A stretch of 64,000 nt of DNA, from positions 434,001 to 498,000 of the forward strand of contig CAWGVZ010000004.1 of NCBI GenBank assembly GCA_963826035.1, written 5' to 3'. Of the stretch, positions 54,581 to 62,601 are shown piece after piece. Positions within the stretch are counted from its first letter, which is position 1, and each line of letters opens with the position of its first letter. This stretch comes from Actinophytocola sp963826035. GTDB taxonomy: Bacteria > Actinomycetota > Actinomycetes > Mycobacteriales > Pseudonocardiaceae. The notes below the pieces were generated by a model. It saw only the letters and a program-made list of their open reading frames with translations. It ran no database searches and was not told the DNA's origin. The translations under genes and the position numbers were made by a program.

Positions 54581-54895
54581 CGCCAGTCACCTCCCAGAAA
54601 GACACGTCTCAGAACAAGCAAACACCACAACTGATCTCCACGCCCGACGAGCGGTCGCCGAACCTCCACAGGGGACGAATCGGACGCCGTGCTCCCGAGT
54701 TCGCCCAGGGCCTCACTTGTTGACGCCGCGAGGGTTGGACCAGCCGCCACCCGGTACGACTCAGGCCCGCTTCGGTACGACTCGCCGTCGGTTCGGTACG
54801 ACTCGCGGCCCGGCTGGAGCGGCGACCGGACCGGTCATCATGCGCGACCGAAGTGGTCATCATGCGCGACCGGAACGGTCGTCATGGGTTGCTGG
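54581..54895. other. intergenic region holding repeat arrays
   Basis: No gene is seen. The left half (54581-54750) shows no convincing element beyond the expected symporter promoter; the right half is filled by the arrays at 54753-54890. Confidence 0.5.
54753..54890. repeat. two adjoining periodic arrays (21 bp and 22 bp)
   Basis: GGTACGACTC begins at 54753, 54774 and 54795 (21-bp step), the inverted form of the 31-kb unit. Next to it, GGTCATCATGCGCGACCG begins at 54833 and 54855, with a partial copy GGTCGTCATGG at 54877 (22-bp step). The second unit has a different core but the same period. Located between the dinB stop and the symporter start, both minus strand. Confidence 0.88.
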
Positions 54896-56077
54896 TCAGT
54901 CTGGGAGTAGGGGGACTGATTGGCCGTCGTCGCGGGATAGGAGGGTGGCTCTCGTTACCGACTTCGTGCCGTAGCGGGAGCGGAGGGTGTCCAGGGCGGC
55001 GTCCAGGGAGCCTGGTTCGCGGTCGTCGAAGGGGAGCATCAGTTGGATCGCGTCCTCGTTGTTCAGGTTGGCCAGGGAGATGCCGATCAGCGTGATGCCG
55101 CGCTCCTCGATGGTCGGCATGGCTGTTGCCAGCAGGAGGCGGGCGGCCGTGAGGAGTTCGGCTGTGTCGGCTGTCGGTTGGGGCAGGGTGTGTGAGCGGG
55201 TGGCCCGGGTGAAGTCGGCGAAGCGTAGGCGCAGCACCACCGTTCGGCAGCAGCGTTTGGCCGTGCGCAACCTGCGGGCCGTCCGGTCGATCAGGGCGGC
55301 CAGCATCGCGTCCAGGTCGGCGTGTGTGCGTGGGGTACGGCCCAGTGCTCGCTGCGAGCCGATCGACCCTCGCCGCCGGCCCACCCGGACCCGGCGCGGG
55401 TCGTGGTTGTGCGCCAGCGCGTGCAGGTGCCGGCCGGAGGCCTTGCCCAGCATGGCCACCAGCGAGCTCTCGGCGATCCGCGCGACCTGGCCCACCGTGG
55501 TGATGCCGCGGTCGTGCAGCTTGGCCGCCGTCACCTTGCCGACGCCCCATAATCGCTCGACCGGCAGCGGGTGCAGGAACTCCAGCTCACCCTCGGGCGG
55601 CACCAACAGCAACCCGTCGGGCTTGGCCACTCCGCTGGCCACCTTGGCCAGGAACTTGGTCCGCGCCACCCCGACCGTGATGGGCAGCCCCACCTGGTCG
55701 AGCACCTCGGCACGCAGGCGCGCGGCGATCTCCATGGGAGTGCCGGAGATCTTGCGCAGCCCGCCGACGTCGAGGAACGCCTCATCGATCGAGATGCCCT
55801 CGACCAGCGGCGTGGTGTCGCGAAAGACCTCGAACACCGCCTTGCTGGCGGCCGAGTACGCCGACATCCGCGGCGGCACGACCACCGCTTGCGGGCACAG
55901 GCGTAACGCCCGGCCACCGCCCATGGCCGTCCGCACGCCCAGGCGCTTGGCCTCATAGCTGCACGCGAGCACCACGCCGCCGCCCACGATCACCGGGCGG
56001 CCGCGCAGCGTCGGGTCGTCCCGCTGCTCGACGGAGGCGTAGAACGCGTCGAGATCGGCATGGAGGATGGTTGCCAT
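54896..56077 (-). CDS. dinB: DNA polymerase IV (Y family)
   Basis: 393 aa from ATG 56077 (MATILHADLDAFYASVEQRD); an upstream GTG at 56098 is possible but would start inside the SOS box. Catalytic carboxylates: HADLDAFYAS and EGISIDEAFLDVGGL. Little-finger domain after ~235, and a likely beta-clamp motif DAIQLMLPFDD near residue 355. Error-prone lesion bypass polymerase. A LexA-type box sits at 56092-56105, so it should be damage-inducible. Arrays of 21/22-bp repeats follow the stop. Confidence 0.94.
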   Translation of the reverse strand: MATILHADLDAFYASVEQRDDPTLRGRPVIVGGGVVLACSYEAKRLGVRTAMGGGRALRLCPQAVVVPPRMSAYSAASKAVFEVFRDTTPLVEGISIDEAFLDVGGLRKISGTPMEIAARLRAEVLDQVGLPITVGVARTKFLAKVASGVAKPDGLLLVPPEGELEFLHPLPVERLWGVGKVTAAKLHDRGITTVGQVARIAESSLVAMLGKASGRHLHALAHNHDPRRVRVGRRRGSIGSQRALGRTPRTHADLDAMLAALIDRTARRLRTAKRCCRTVVLRLRFADFTRATRSHTLPQPTADTAELLTAARLLLATAMPTIEERGITLIGISLANLNNEDAIQLMLPFDDREPGSLDAALDTLRSRYGTKSVTRATLLSRDDGQSVPLLPD

Positions 56078-56091
56078 GGTCGTCGCCGTCA

Positions 56092-56105
56092 CGAACACAT
56101 GTTCG
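56092..56105 (-). promoter_or_regulatory. LexA (SOS) box of dinB
   Basis: CGAACACATGTTCG matches the actinobacterial/Bacillus-type consensus CGAAC-N4-GTTCG perfectly. It lies 15-28 bp upstream of the dinB ATG, where bound LexA would block transcription. Confidence 0.8.
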
Positions 56106-56124
56106 CATCCGGCACCGACAAAAG

Positions 56125-56871
56125 TCAGTTCATGCTGGTGGTGACCACCCAGGCGGGGTGATCGGTCGTGCCGGACATGCCGATCTTCTGGCTGCTCACG
56201 AACGCCAGGCTGGTCGGCGCGAACACGTGCTGCAGCGCGCCGTCGCCCTTGCGGTAGTAGCCGCTCGGGTTGCAGTCCTGGACGTTCGGACTGCCCTGGT
56301 AGCGCAGGTTCATGTCACCGGCCACGACCGTCGGCCCGGGGAAGCCGGTGACGAAGGCCATCAGCTCCTTGCACTGTGCGAGCGCTGTGCTGCCGCTGTA
56401 CGCGGACAGATGCGTGGTGCACGCGTTCACCCGCCCGGCGCGGACGCACGCCCACGCCCGCCGCTCGCTGCTCGTGTCCTGCGCGGCGTACAGGCCCTTC
56501 ACCGTGTCGGTGCCGCCCAGTGGATCGGCGACCATCACGATGTTGCCGTACTGCTGGCCGTTGACGCAGGTCACGGGCGAGCCGTCGGGACGGCCGGCGG
56601 CCACGAACAGCGCCTTCGACGGACCCATGGCCGCCTGTAGCCGGGCGACGTCGCCCGAGCACGCCTCGTTCACCGACAGCACCTGCGGTCTCGTCGACGT
56701 GATCACCGAGATCGCCTTGGTCATCACGGACTCACCCGTGTAGCAGCCGGCGACGCCGCTGTGACAGATGTTGAGTTGCAGCACTTTGACCTGGGTGGCC
56801 GCCGCAGCCACAGGTGTGAAAAGGGTCAGGCCGAGAACGAGCGTGGCGAGCAGGGTCGCGGCACGTCGCAT
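56125..56871 (-). CDS. secreted endonuclease/exonuclease/phosphatase-fold protein
   Basis: 248 aa from ATG 56871 (GGAGGTG just upstream). Signal peptide MRRAATLLATLVLGLTLFTP ending near AAAA-T (residue ~26). EEP fold: KVLQLNICHSG (Asn), the catalytic-metal Glu in VLSVNEACSG, THLSAYSG, VVAGDMNLRYQG and the final GTTDHPAWVV (Asp-His). Six to eight Cys suit export. It may be a DNase, a sphingomyelinase-like or another phosphodiesterase; the substrate is not evident. Confidence 0.85.
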   Translation of the reverse strand: MRRAATLLATLVLGLTLFTPVAAAATQVKVLQLNICHSGVAGCYTGESVMTKAISVITSTRPQVLSVNEACSGDVARLQAAMGPSKALFVAAGRPDGSPVTCVNGQQYGNIVMVADPLGGTDTVKGLYAAQDTSSERRAWACVRAGRVNACTTHLSAYSGSTALAQCKELMAFVTGFPGPTVVAGDMNLRYQGSPNVQDCNPSGYYRKGDGALQHVFAPTSLAFVSSQKIGMSGTTDHPAWVVTTSMN

Positions 56872-56926
56872 GGTCACCTCCGGAGATCCCGGGTCAGCCA
56901 AACAGACTCGTACCGACCAGGGCAAG

Positions 56927-57346
56927 ATGCCGGACATGGCGAGGCCGAACCCGGTGCTGTGGCTGTACTTCCAGTACGGCGGCAGGCTGCCGGCGCGCTG
57001 CCGCGAGTGGGTGCTCCACGACGCGACCTGCCGGACCTGGCTGGTCCGGGTGTTCATCCGCACGCTCGTCCTGCTGGCGCCGGTGTTCGCCGTGCTGCTG
57101 TTCGTGCTCGTGCGGATCGGCGGGCAGTGGCCGATCGCGCTCGGCGCGATCCTGCTGGGCGTACTGGTAAGCCTGCGCTTCGCCCTGGCCAACGCCATGG
57201 AGAGCGTGGACGCCCGACTCGCGCGCTACGGATACCCGCCAGGACACGCTTCGGCGCTGCGCCGGCAGGCCGACTCGGCCACGCATGCCGACGAGGAGGC
57301 CCGCTACCGCGAGCGCTGGCGTTCGGAGCCACCGGAATCCACCTGA
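56927..57346 (+). CDS. DUF5313-like membrane protein
   Basis: 139 aa from ATG 56927 (MPDMARPNPVLWLYFQYGGR); a second ATG three codons on is possible. A cytoplasmic helix (LPARCREWVLHDATCRTWLV) precedes two membrane helices (VLLAPVFAVLLFVLVRIGGQ; PIALGAILLGVLVSLRFALA), then a charged tail. The WLYFQYGGRLP opening and the RxWVLHDxTCRTWLVR motif are typical of this actinobacterial family of unknown role. Divergent from the secreted EEP gene. Confidence 0.75.
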   Translation: MPDMARPNPVLWLYFQYGGRLPARCREWVLHDATCRTWLVRVFIRTLVLLAPVFAVLLFVLVRIGGQWPIALGAILLGVLVSLRFALANAMESVDARLARYGYPPGHASALRRQADSATHADEEARYRERWRSEPPEST

Positions 57347-57508
57347 ACGAGACCTCCCACTGGGCCATTCTCGTGTAATTGTTCGGACGCGAACACGGGG
57401 CGCGATGATTCTCTAACCTGACCGGGGAGCGACAACGCAATTAATGCGACGCTACGTTGACATTGCTTTCGCGGCAGCGAAACACCCGCAGTATGCAAGG
57501 AGGACCGC

Positions 57509-57571
57509 ATGCTCACCATCGGATTGTGCGTCGGACTGTCACTCTGCTGGGGCTGGTGGCACTGCCACTGA
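57509..57571 (+). CDS. possible 20-aa Cys/Trp-rich peptide
   Basis: ATG 57509 has an excellent ribosome site (AAGGAGG, 5-nt spacing). The peptide starts MLTIGLCVGLSL and ends CWGWWHCH: three Cys and three Trp in 20 residues. Third codon positions are almost all G or C, unlike the overlapping 51-codon frame. It could be an attenuator leader peptide (tandem Trp codons), a small toxin-like or membrane peptide, or chance. No downstream Trp or Cys gene is visible, so attenuation of a neighbour is not obvious. Confidence 0.35.
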   Translation: MLTIGLCVGLSLCWGWWHCH

Positions 57572-57606
57572 CAGTGTCATTGATAGTGTCATTGATACAA
57601 GTTGCG

Positions 57607-57632
57607 AAAGGGGCGTCCGCATTTGTCGGGCG
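57607..57632. terminator. stem-loop between convergent genes
   Basis: GGGCGTCCG / CGGGCGCCC with a loop of about 7 nt; 8 of 9 pairs match and the remaining position is G-U in RNA. It lies before the convergent methyltransferase stop at 57653 and probably ends transcription in both directions. Confidence 0.5.
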
Positions 57633-57652
57633 CCCTCAAAATGGGTGATAAT

Positions 57653-58159
57653 TCATTTCACCGTTCCCGTTATTCCTGTTCCGTGTGGCGAGCTCAGTAT
57701 CTCGATATCGGTGAAGCCACTGGTGCGCAAGTGTTCGGCCACCACGGCCGTGACCCGGTCGGGCCCGGCCGGACCGGTGCCGTAGAGCACGGACAGCCGA
57801 CCGCCCTGACACAGCGCGGCGCGCAGCACCGCCAACTCCCCCGCGGCGGAGCCGGTCCAGAAGACGTTCACATTGACACCGAAGGCCTGGTCGAGGCTGC
57901 CGGCCGGTAATCGCAGGTCGGCGTGGGCGCATTCACGCACCTCCAGACGACCGGCCCGGACGTGGTCCGCGTTGCGGCGAGTGGTCCGCTCGACCGCCCA
58001 ACTGCTCCTATCGATGGCCAGCAGCCGGCCTTCGGTCAGCCGGGCGCAGACCAGCTCGGCCGCCACTCCCGGACCGCAGCCGAACTCCAGCAGCCGGTCC
58101 GCCGGGCCTGGATCGACCACGTCGACCGCCCAGCTGATCCGATCAGGCACGGTGTTCAT
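57653..58159 (-). CDS. class I SAM-dependent methyltransferase
   Basis: 168 aa. Motif I is LLEFGCGPGVAAELV, the acidic end of strand 2 is LLAIDRSSWAVE, and GSLDQAFGVNVNVFW is motif II/III-like. Later QGGRLSVLYGTG fits the post-motif region. It is shorter than usual (about 200-250 aa); the substrate cap is small. The substrate is unknown. Upstream on the same strand is a GNAT gene 31 bp away, so they may be co-transcribed. Confidence 0.85.
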   Translation of the reverse strand: MNTVPDRISWAVDVVDPGPADRLLEFGCGPGVAAELVCARLTEGRLLAIDRSSWAVERTTRRNADHVRAGRLEVRECAHADLRLPAGSLDQAFGVNVNVFWTGSAAGELAVLRAALCQGGRLSVLYGTGPAGPDRVTAVVAEHLRTSGFTDIEILSSPHGTGITGTVK

Positions 58160-58190
58160 GGGGTGAGACGCTACGACCCGGCACCGACAA

Positions 58191-58754
58191 TTATCGGCGT
58201 GCGGGAGTCCGCCGGGCGGCCCGCCAGGTGAACAGCACCAGCGGCGAGTCCCGAACCTCGAAGGTCACCTCCTGGCACCACCCCTCCTGCCGGTACAGCG
58301 CGGCGGCCGGCGCGTCCGGGTGCGTGCACAGCCACGCGGACGGCGCCTCCTCCACGAAGCGCGCGAGCAGCGCCCGTCCGAGGCCGCGGCGCTGGTGGTC
58401 CGGGTCGACCATCAGCTCGGCCACCGTGACGGCCGGAGCGACCAGCCGCCTCGCCACCTGCGGGGACACGGCCGCCGCCAGGGCATCGTCGAACGGGGAG
58501 CCGGCCGCCAGTTCCGCACCGGCCGGCCAACCGTAGATCGCGCCGACCACGGAGGTGTCGCGCCGCACCACCACGCCGTGCGCTCCCTCGTTGGCCAGGT
58601 GTTGTTCCAGCCGGGCGGGAAAACCGTCGAGCCGGTCCGCCGGCTCACGCCACGGCGGACCGGCGAAACACCGGCGGTACAGGACATGCAGCCGGTCGGC
58701 GTACCCGAGCAACTCGGGTGCGCCGACCGTGTGGACGGTGAAGCCGAAACTCAC
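58191..58754 (-). CDS. GNAT-family N-acetyltransferase
   Basis: 187 aa. The acetyl-CoA pyrophosphate loop VDPDHQRRGLGRALLARF is diagnostic. Before it is VVGAIYGWPAGAEL, and the C-terminal strand is ALYRQEGWCQEVTFEV. The acceptor is unknown. It lies between the PepSY gene (22 bp upstream on the same strand) and the methyltransferase, so the five genes from the response regulator down might form a long transcription unit. Confidence 0.88.
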   Translation of the reverse strand: MSFGFTVHTVGAPELLGYADRLHVLYRRCFAGPPWREPADRLDGFPARLEQHLANEGAHGVVVRRDTSVVGAIYGWPAGAELAAGSPFDDALAAAVSPQVARRLVAPAVTVAELMVDPDHQRRGLGRALLARFVEEAPSAWLCTHPDAPAAALYRQEGWCQEVTFEVRDSPLVLFTWRAARRTPARR

Positions 58755-58776
58755 AACCGGCCAGATTAGTCCTCAA

Positions 58777-59226
58777 TCAGTCGTCGTCGTACTGGTCGTC
58801 CCGGTCGTCCCGGTTGTCGTCCCGGTCGTCGTGCCTGTCATCGTCCGAGTCGACGCGGGTGATGTCGCCGGTCTGGGCGTCCACCCGGACGTCGTGCTCG
58901 ACGCCGTTCACGTGCAGCTCGATCTTCCACTCCGGACGACCGTGCTCGAGCTCGGTCTCGACCTCGGTCACGTCACCGCCGCCGACGCGTTCCTGCGCGA
59001 TCCGGATGGCCTCGTCCTGGCTGATCAGGGGATCGACGGGCACGGTCGACGTGGGGCCGCTGGTCGGCGACGACTCGGTGGTGAAGGAACTGGTCGACGT
59101 GGTCGACACCGACGAACTGGTCGGCGTGGGCTCTTCCTGGCCGGACAGCGCGACAGCGGTACCGGCGGTGACGGCGAGCGCGCCGACGGCGAGCGCTCCG
59201 ACGAGAAGTTTCCTGGTCAGTTTCAT
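58777..59226 (-). CDS. secreted PepSY-domain protein
   Basis: 149 aa from ATG 59226 (MKLTRKLLVGALAVGALAVT). Signal peptide or anchor to about residue 28, a Ser/Thr/Pro linker, then one PepSY repeat (ISQDEAIRIAQERVGGGDVT, EVETELEHGRPEWKIELHVN, VRVDAQTGDITRVDSDDD) and a very acidic His/Asp-rich tail (DDRHDDRDDNRDDRDDQYDD) that could bind metal ions. PepSY domains inhibit peptidases or sense envelope state. It follows a two-component system on the same strand and is its likely target or accessory. Confidence 0.88.
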   Translation of the reverse strand: MKLTRKLLVGALAVGALAVTAGTAVALSGQEEPTPTSSSVSTTSTSSFTTESSPTSGPTSTVPVDPLISQDEAIRIAQERVGGGDVTEVETELEHGRPEWKIELHVNGVEHDVRVDAQTGDITRVDSDDDRHDDRDDNRDDRDDQYDDD

Positions 59227-59309
59227 TGTCACTGTGGGGTCCTCTCCCTCTTCCTCTCGGACACCCACCACGGTGCTCGCCGGCGGCCTATGGCCGCGCT
59301 GCCCGATGG

Positions 59310-60569
59310 TTAAGACGGACCTAACGTCCCGAAGTCGACCACGACCCGCAGCCCACCGGCCGTCGCGGACTCCAGCCGCACCTCGCCACCCGTGCGTTCG
59401 GCGGCCCGCGCCACGATGTCCAGGCCGAGACCGCTGGAGCCCGAACCACTCACCCCACGCCGCAATGCACCCGTGGCGTGCCCGGGCCCGGCGTCCTCGA
59501 CCACCAGCCGGGCACCGCCGCCGGGCCGCCCGGTGAGGCTCACCCAGGCGGCCGTCCCGTCGGGCGTGTGCGCGAACACGTTGCCCAGCAACGCATCCAC
59601 GCACGCCTCCAGGTCGCCGCGGGCGAGCGCCACCGGCAGCGGACCCGGGCCGATCGACACGGTCAGCGCGCGGTCGGTGTCCTCGGCGAGCACCGACCAG
59701 AACGCCACCCGGTCGCGCACCAACTCGGCGGCGTCCGTGGTCTCCGGGGTGGCATCTCGACGCCGGGCCTGCTGGATCACCTCGGTGACCGCCCGGTTCA
59801 CCGCGTCCACCCCGGCGGCGATCCGCTCGGCCGCGGCCGGTGGCAGCGAGTCGGCCTCCAGCCGCAGCGAGGTCAGCGGGGTCCGCACCCGGTGGGACAG
59901 GTCGGCGATGGTCTCGCGTTCCTCACGCAGCAGATCGTCGATGCGCCCGGCGAGACCGTTGAGCGCGCCGGCCACCACGCCCAACTCGCCGGGAGCGGAC
60001 TCGTCGGCGCGCGCATCCAGCTCACCGCGGCCGAGCCTGTGCGACACGGCCGCCAGGTCCACAGTGGACCGGACGAACGTGCGGGCCAACCGGTCGGCCA
60101 CCAGCAGGCTGACCAGCAGCAACGCCACGCCGAGTCCGGCGAGCAGCAGCCACGCGCGGGGCACGCCGCTCGTGAGCTGGGCGTCCGGGACGAACGTGCG
60201 GATCACGCCCCGACTACCGACGGCGAACACGATCTCCTGGCCGCCGTCGTGCTCGGCGGACTCGCTGCGGCCCGCCGCGCCCAGCTCGACCAGCGGCGAC
60301 CGTTCGGCGGGTGCGCCGAGCGCCGTCCCGTCGGCCAGGAACACGGTCACGTCGTTGCCGGACGCCGCGTCGAGCTGCTCGACCGTGCGGCGCAGCGAGT
60401 CCTTGTCGGTGGTGGCGACCAACGAGGTCAGGCCCTGCGCCTCGACGGTAGCGCCCTGCACCGCCCGGTCGGCCGCCACGTTCTTCACGAGCACGGCGAG
60501 CGGCACGAGGAACGCCACCAGCACGAGCGTGGTGGCGGCCGCGACGAGCAGCAGGACACGGCGGCGCAC
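59310..60569 (-). CDS. sensor histidine kinase
   Basis: 419 aa. Two membrane helices (~5-28 and ~140-160; AWLLLAGLGVALLLVSLLVA) flank an extracytoplasmic sensor of about 110 residues. HAMP (LARTFVRSTVDLAAVSHRLG), DHp box with the phospho-His in ETIADLSHRVRTPLTSLRLE, and ATPase motifs LGNVFAHTPDGTAAW (N box), VVEDAGPGH (G1) and GSGSSGLGLDIVARA (G2). It pairs with the regulator that starts just upstream (6-bp gap) and probably responds to an envelope signal. A PepSY gene follows. Confidence 0.93.
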   Translation of the reverse strand: MRRRVLLLVAAATTLVLVAFLVPLAVLVKNVAADRAVQGATVEAQGLTSLVATTDKDSLRRTVEQLDAASGNDVTVFLADGTALGAPAERSPLVELGAAGRSESAEHDGGQEIVFAVGSRGVIRTFVPDAQLTSGVPRAWLLLAGLGVALLLVSLLVADRLARTFVRSTVDLAAVSHRLGRGELDARADESAPGELGVVAGALNGLAGRIDDLLREERETIADLSHRVRTPLTSLRLEADSLPPAAAERIAAGVDAVNRAVTEVIQQARRRDATPETTDAAELVRDRVAFWSVLAEDTDRALTVSIGPGPLPVALARGDLEACVDALLGNVFAHTPDGTAAWVSLTGRPGGGARLVVEDAGPGHATGALRRGVSGSGSSGLGLDIVARAAERTGGEVRLESATAGGLRVVVDFGTLGPS

Positions 60570-60575
60570 CGGGGC

Positions 60576-61259
60576 TCACTCCCCCGGCGCGGCGAGCCGG
60601 ACGCCCACCCCGCGCACCGCGTGCAGGTACTTCGGCTGCTGCGCGGTCTCGCCGAGCTTGCGCCGCAGCCACGACAGGTGCACGTCGACCGTCTTGTCGG
60701 CGCCGCCGTAGGGCAGCTGCCACACCTCGGTCAGCAGCTCCCGCTTGCTGACCACCTCGCCGGCCCGCGCGGCCAGGTGGTGGAGGAGGTCGAACTCGCG
60801 GGGTGTCAGCTCCAACGCCGCGCCGTCCAGCGAGGCCTGGCGCGAGCGAGGGTCGACCCGCAGGCCGCCGACCGTCACGGCCGGGTCCTTCTGGTCGTCG
60901 ACACCGCGGCGCAACACCGCCCGGATCCGCGCGTCGAGCTGGGCCACGCCGAACGGCTTGACCACGTAGTCGTCGGCGCCGGCATCGAGCACCGCCACGA
61001 TCTCCGCCTCGTCGTCCCTGGCGGTCGCCACGACCACCGGCACCTCGCTGACGCCACGCAGCATCCGCAGCATGGCCGTGCCGTCCATGTCGGGCAGCCC
61101 GAGGTCGAGCACCACGACGTCCGGCCGGGTGCTCACCGCCTGTTCGAGCCCGGCCATCGCCGTGGGTGCCGAGTGGACCGCGTGTCCCCGCTCGGTCAGC
61201 CCGCGGATGAGCGACGAGCGGATGGTCGCGTCGTCCTCGACCACCAGTACCTGCGCCAT
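60576..61259 (-). CDS. OmpR-family response regulator
   Basis: 227 aa. The receiver has an intact site: acidic VVEDDA, phospho-Asp in VVVLDLGLPDMDG, Thr in VVVATARDD and Lys in DYVVKPFG. A winged helix follows (LELTPREFDLLHHLAARAGE, VVSKRELLTEVWQLPYGGAD, KTVDVHLSWLRRKLG). It partners the kinase at 59310. Divergent from a secreted protein gene at 61374; the 114-bp gap would hold shared operators. Confidence 0.93.
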   Translation of the reverse strand: MAQVLVVEDDATIRSSLIRGLTERGHAVHSAPTAMAGLEQAVSTRPDVVVLDLGLPDMDGTAMLRMLRGVSEVPVVVATARDDEAEIVAVLDAGADDYVVKPFGVAQLDARIRAVLRRGVDDQKDPAVTVGGLRVDPRSRQASLDGAALELTPREFDLLHHLAARAGEVVSKRELLTEVWQLPYGGADKTVDVHLSWLRRKLGETAQQPKYLHAVRGVGVRLAAPGE

Positions 61260-61373
61260 GTGCGGAAACGATATGGCAACCGGGCCGGTTCGGACGGGTC
61301 ACAGTCGGTCGGCAGGGGTTCGATAGGACTGCGTTAGGCCGGCCTTAACCCGGCCGGCCGGCATACTGCGGTC

Positions 61374-61811
61374 GTGCGAAAAGGGCGGGTCACCACGGGT
61401 GTGCTGCTGTGGCTCGTGGCCGCGGCGGCCGCGACCGCGGTCGGCATGACGGCGGTCGCCGCGATCGGCACCGACATCTTCGGCGCCGGCCACGACCCCC
61501 TGAGCGAGGCCGAGGTCGAGGCCATGCTCGCCACCGAGACCCAGACCACCTCCTCCACACCTCCCTCGAACGAGCCACCGCCCACCAGCCAGGCGCCGAC
61601 ACCGACCGAGATCCCCACGGTCGGCGGGACGGTGCTCGCCCGGTGCGCGGCCGGCGGGGTGGAGATCGTGTCGGCCAACCCGGCGCAGGGCTACCAGGCG
61701 GACACGGACGACGGCGAGGTGACGTTCAGCGCCGGCGACCTCGAGATCGAGGTCCGGCTGCGGTGCGTGAACGACGTGGTCTCCCACGAGATCCGTCAGG
61801 ACGACGACTGA
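61374..61811 (+). CDS. membrane-anchored secreted protein, hypothetical
   Basis: 145 aa from GTG 61374 (no strong ribosome site; the start is uncertain). One N-terminal helix (GVLLWLVAAAAATAVGMTAV), a Thr/Pro-rich linker (TSSTPPSNEPPPTSQAPTPT), and a small domain with two Cys (VLARCAAGGVEIVSANPAQG ... EIEVRLRCVNDVVSHEIRQD). Divergent from the two-component operon, which may control it. This looks like the short anchored domains common in actinobacterial envelopes. Function unknown. Confidence 0.75.
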   Translation: MRKGRVTTGVLLWLVAAAAATAVGMTAVAAIGTDIFGAGHDPLSEAEVEAMLATETQTTSSTPPSNEPPPTSQAPTPTEIPTVGGTVLARCAAGGVEIVSANPAQGYQADTDDGEVTFSAGDLEIEVRLRCVNDVVSHEIRQDDD

Positions 61812-61828
61812 GCGGCGGCGGCCGGCGA

Positions 61829-61883
61829 TGCCCTGAATGAGGCATTGACGACGTTCAACGTCTCGAATGAGGCATTCAGGGCA
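61829..61883. repeat. palindromic intergenic repeat
   Basis: TGCCCTGAATG (61829-61839) pairs with CATTCAGGGCA (61873-61883). Inside are a direct repeat GAATGAGGCATT (61835 and 61865, 30-bp step) and a nested perfect palindrome GACGTT-C-AACGTC (61850-61862). It lies between convergent genes and includes the stop codon of the Clp-N gene, so it may double as a terminator. The form suggests a member of a dispersed genomic repeat family. Confidence 0.7.
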
Positions 61884-62601
61884 GTGCGCCACGGCCGGCG
61901 GCTATCCCGGCCCGCTCCTCGAGCTTGTCCAACCGGCGCAGCACGGGTTCGAGCGCCGCGGTCACGGCGGCCGCCGGGTCGGGCTCGTTGGCCCGGAAGT
62001 GCACATATCCGGCCAGCACAGCGCCGACCAGGTGCCGGGTGGGCCGGGACTCCACGCCCAGCGCGCGGAGCACCCGCCCGCCGGTGCCGTCCGGTTCGGC
62101 CACCAGCCCGAGCAGCAGGTGCTCACAGCCCACGTAGTTGTGGCCGAGGGCCAGAGCTTCGGTGACCGCCAGCTCCAGGGCGCCGGCGGCCGTGGCGCTC
62201 ATCCGGTCGGCCATCCCGTCACCGGGTTCGGGCGCCACCCGCGTCACCTCCCGCAGCACGGCCGCCGGGTCGACCTCCATGGACCGTAGGACATGCAGCG
62301 CGAGGTTCGCGCCCTCCGTGACGAGGGCGTGCAGGAAGTCCTGCGTACCGACCTCGGCGGCGCCGCGTTCGCGGGCCCTGATGATCGCGAGCTTGATCAC
62401 GTCGCGGGCCCGCTGGGTGAAGTTGGTGAGCCCGGCCGTCGGGTCCTCGCCGGTCAGGTCGCCGATGACGGCCGCGCGGATGGCGCTCATCCGCTTGACC
62501 GACTGTTCCAGCGCGCGTTGGCAGATGGCCGACACCGGCAGGCCGGTCTCCTTGACCGCCTCGGCCAGGTCGTCCGGCAGGTACACGTTGATTTTTGGCA
62601 T
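61876..62601 (-). CDS. ribbon-helix-helix / Clp-N fusion protein
   Basis: 241 aa from ATG 62601. Residues 1-40 (MPKINVYLPDDLAEAVKETG, LPVSAICQRALEQSVKRM) are a CopG-type ribbon-helix-helix DNA-binding domain. Residues ~65-210 hold two Clp N-terminal repeats (FTQRARDVIKLAIIRARERG, VGTQDFLHALVTEGANLALH; AAGALELAVTEALALGHNYV, GCEHLLLGLVAEPDGTGGRV) like those at the start of ClpC. There is no AAA domain. It probably binds DNA and either a Clp substrate or adaptor. Downstream of a MerR gene by 29 bp. CCCC-rich repeats at its own start may be its operator. Confidence 0.85.
   Translation of the reverse strand: MPKINVYLPDDLAEAVKETGLPVSAICQRALEQSVKRMSAIRAAVIGDLTGEDPTAGLTNFTQRARDVIKLAIIRARERGAAEVGTQDFLHALVTEGANLALHVLRSMEVDPAAVLREVTRVAPEPGDGMADRMSATAAGALELAVTEALALGHNYVGCEHLLLGLVAEPDGTGGRVLRALGVESRPTRHLVGAVLAGYVHFRANEPDPAAAVTAALEPVLRRLDKLEERAGIAAGRGALP

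Larger units (their letters stand above)
57347..57652. other. intergenic region with leader-like small ORF and direct repeats
   Basis: Holds the 20-codon ORF at 57509 (see separate entry) and a 51-codon hydrophobic frame from ATG 57493 that lacks a ribosome site and has poor codon use. It also holds tandem AGTGTCATTGAT repeats around 57568-57592 and a hairpin at about 57607-57632. TTGACA near 57456 could be a -35 element. The region is lower in GC than its surroundings. Confidence 0.5.

Noticed and set aside
57493..57648. 51-aa hydrophobic protein overlapping the 20-aa ORF
   Set aside because: No ribosome site before ATG 57493 and poor third-position GC; the 20-codon frame fits better.
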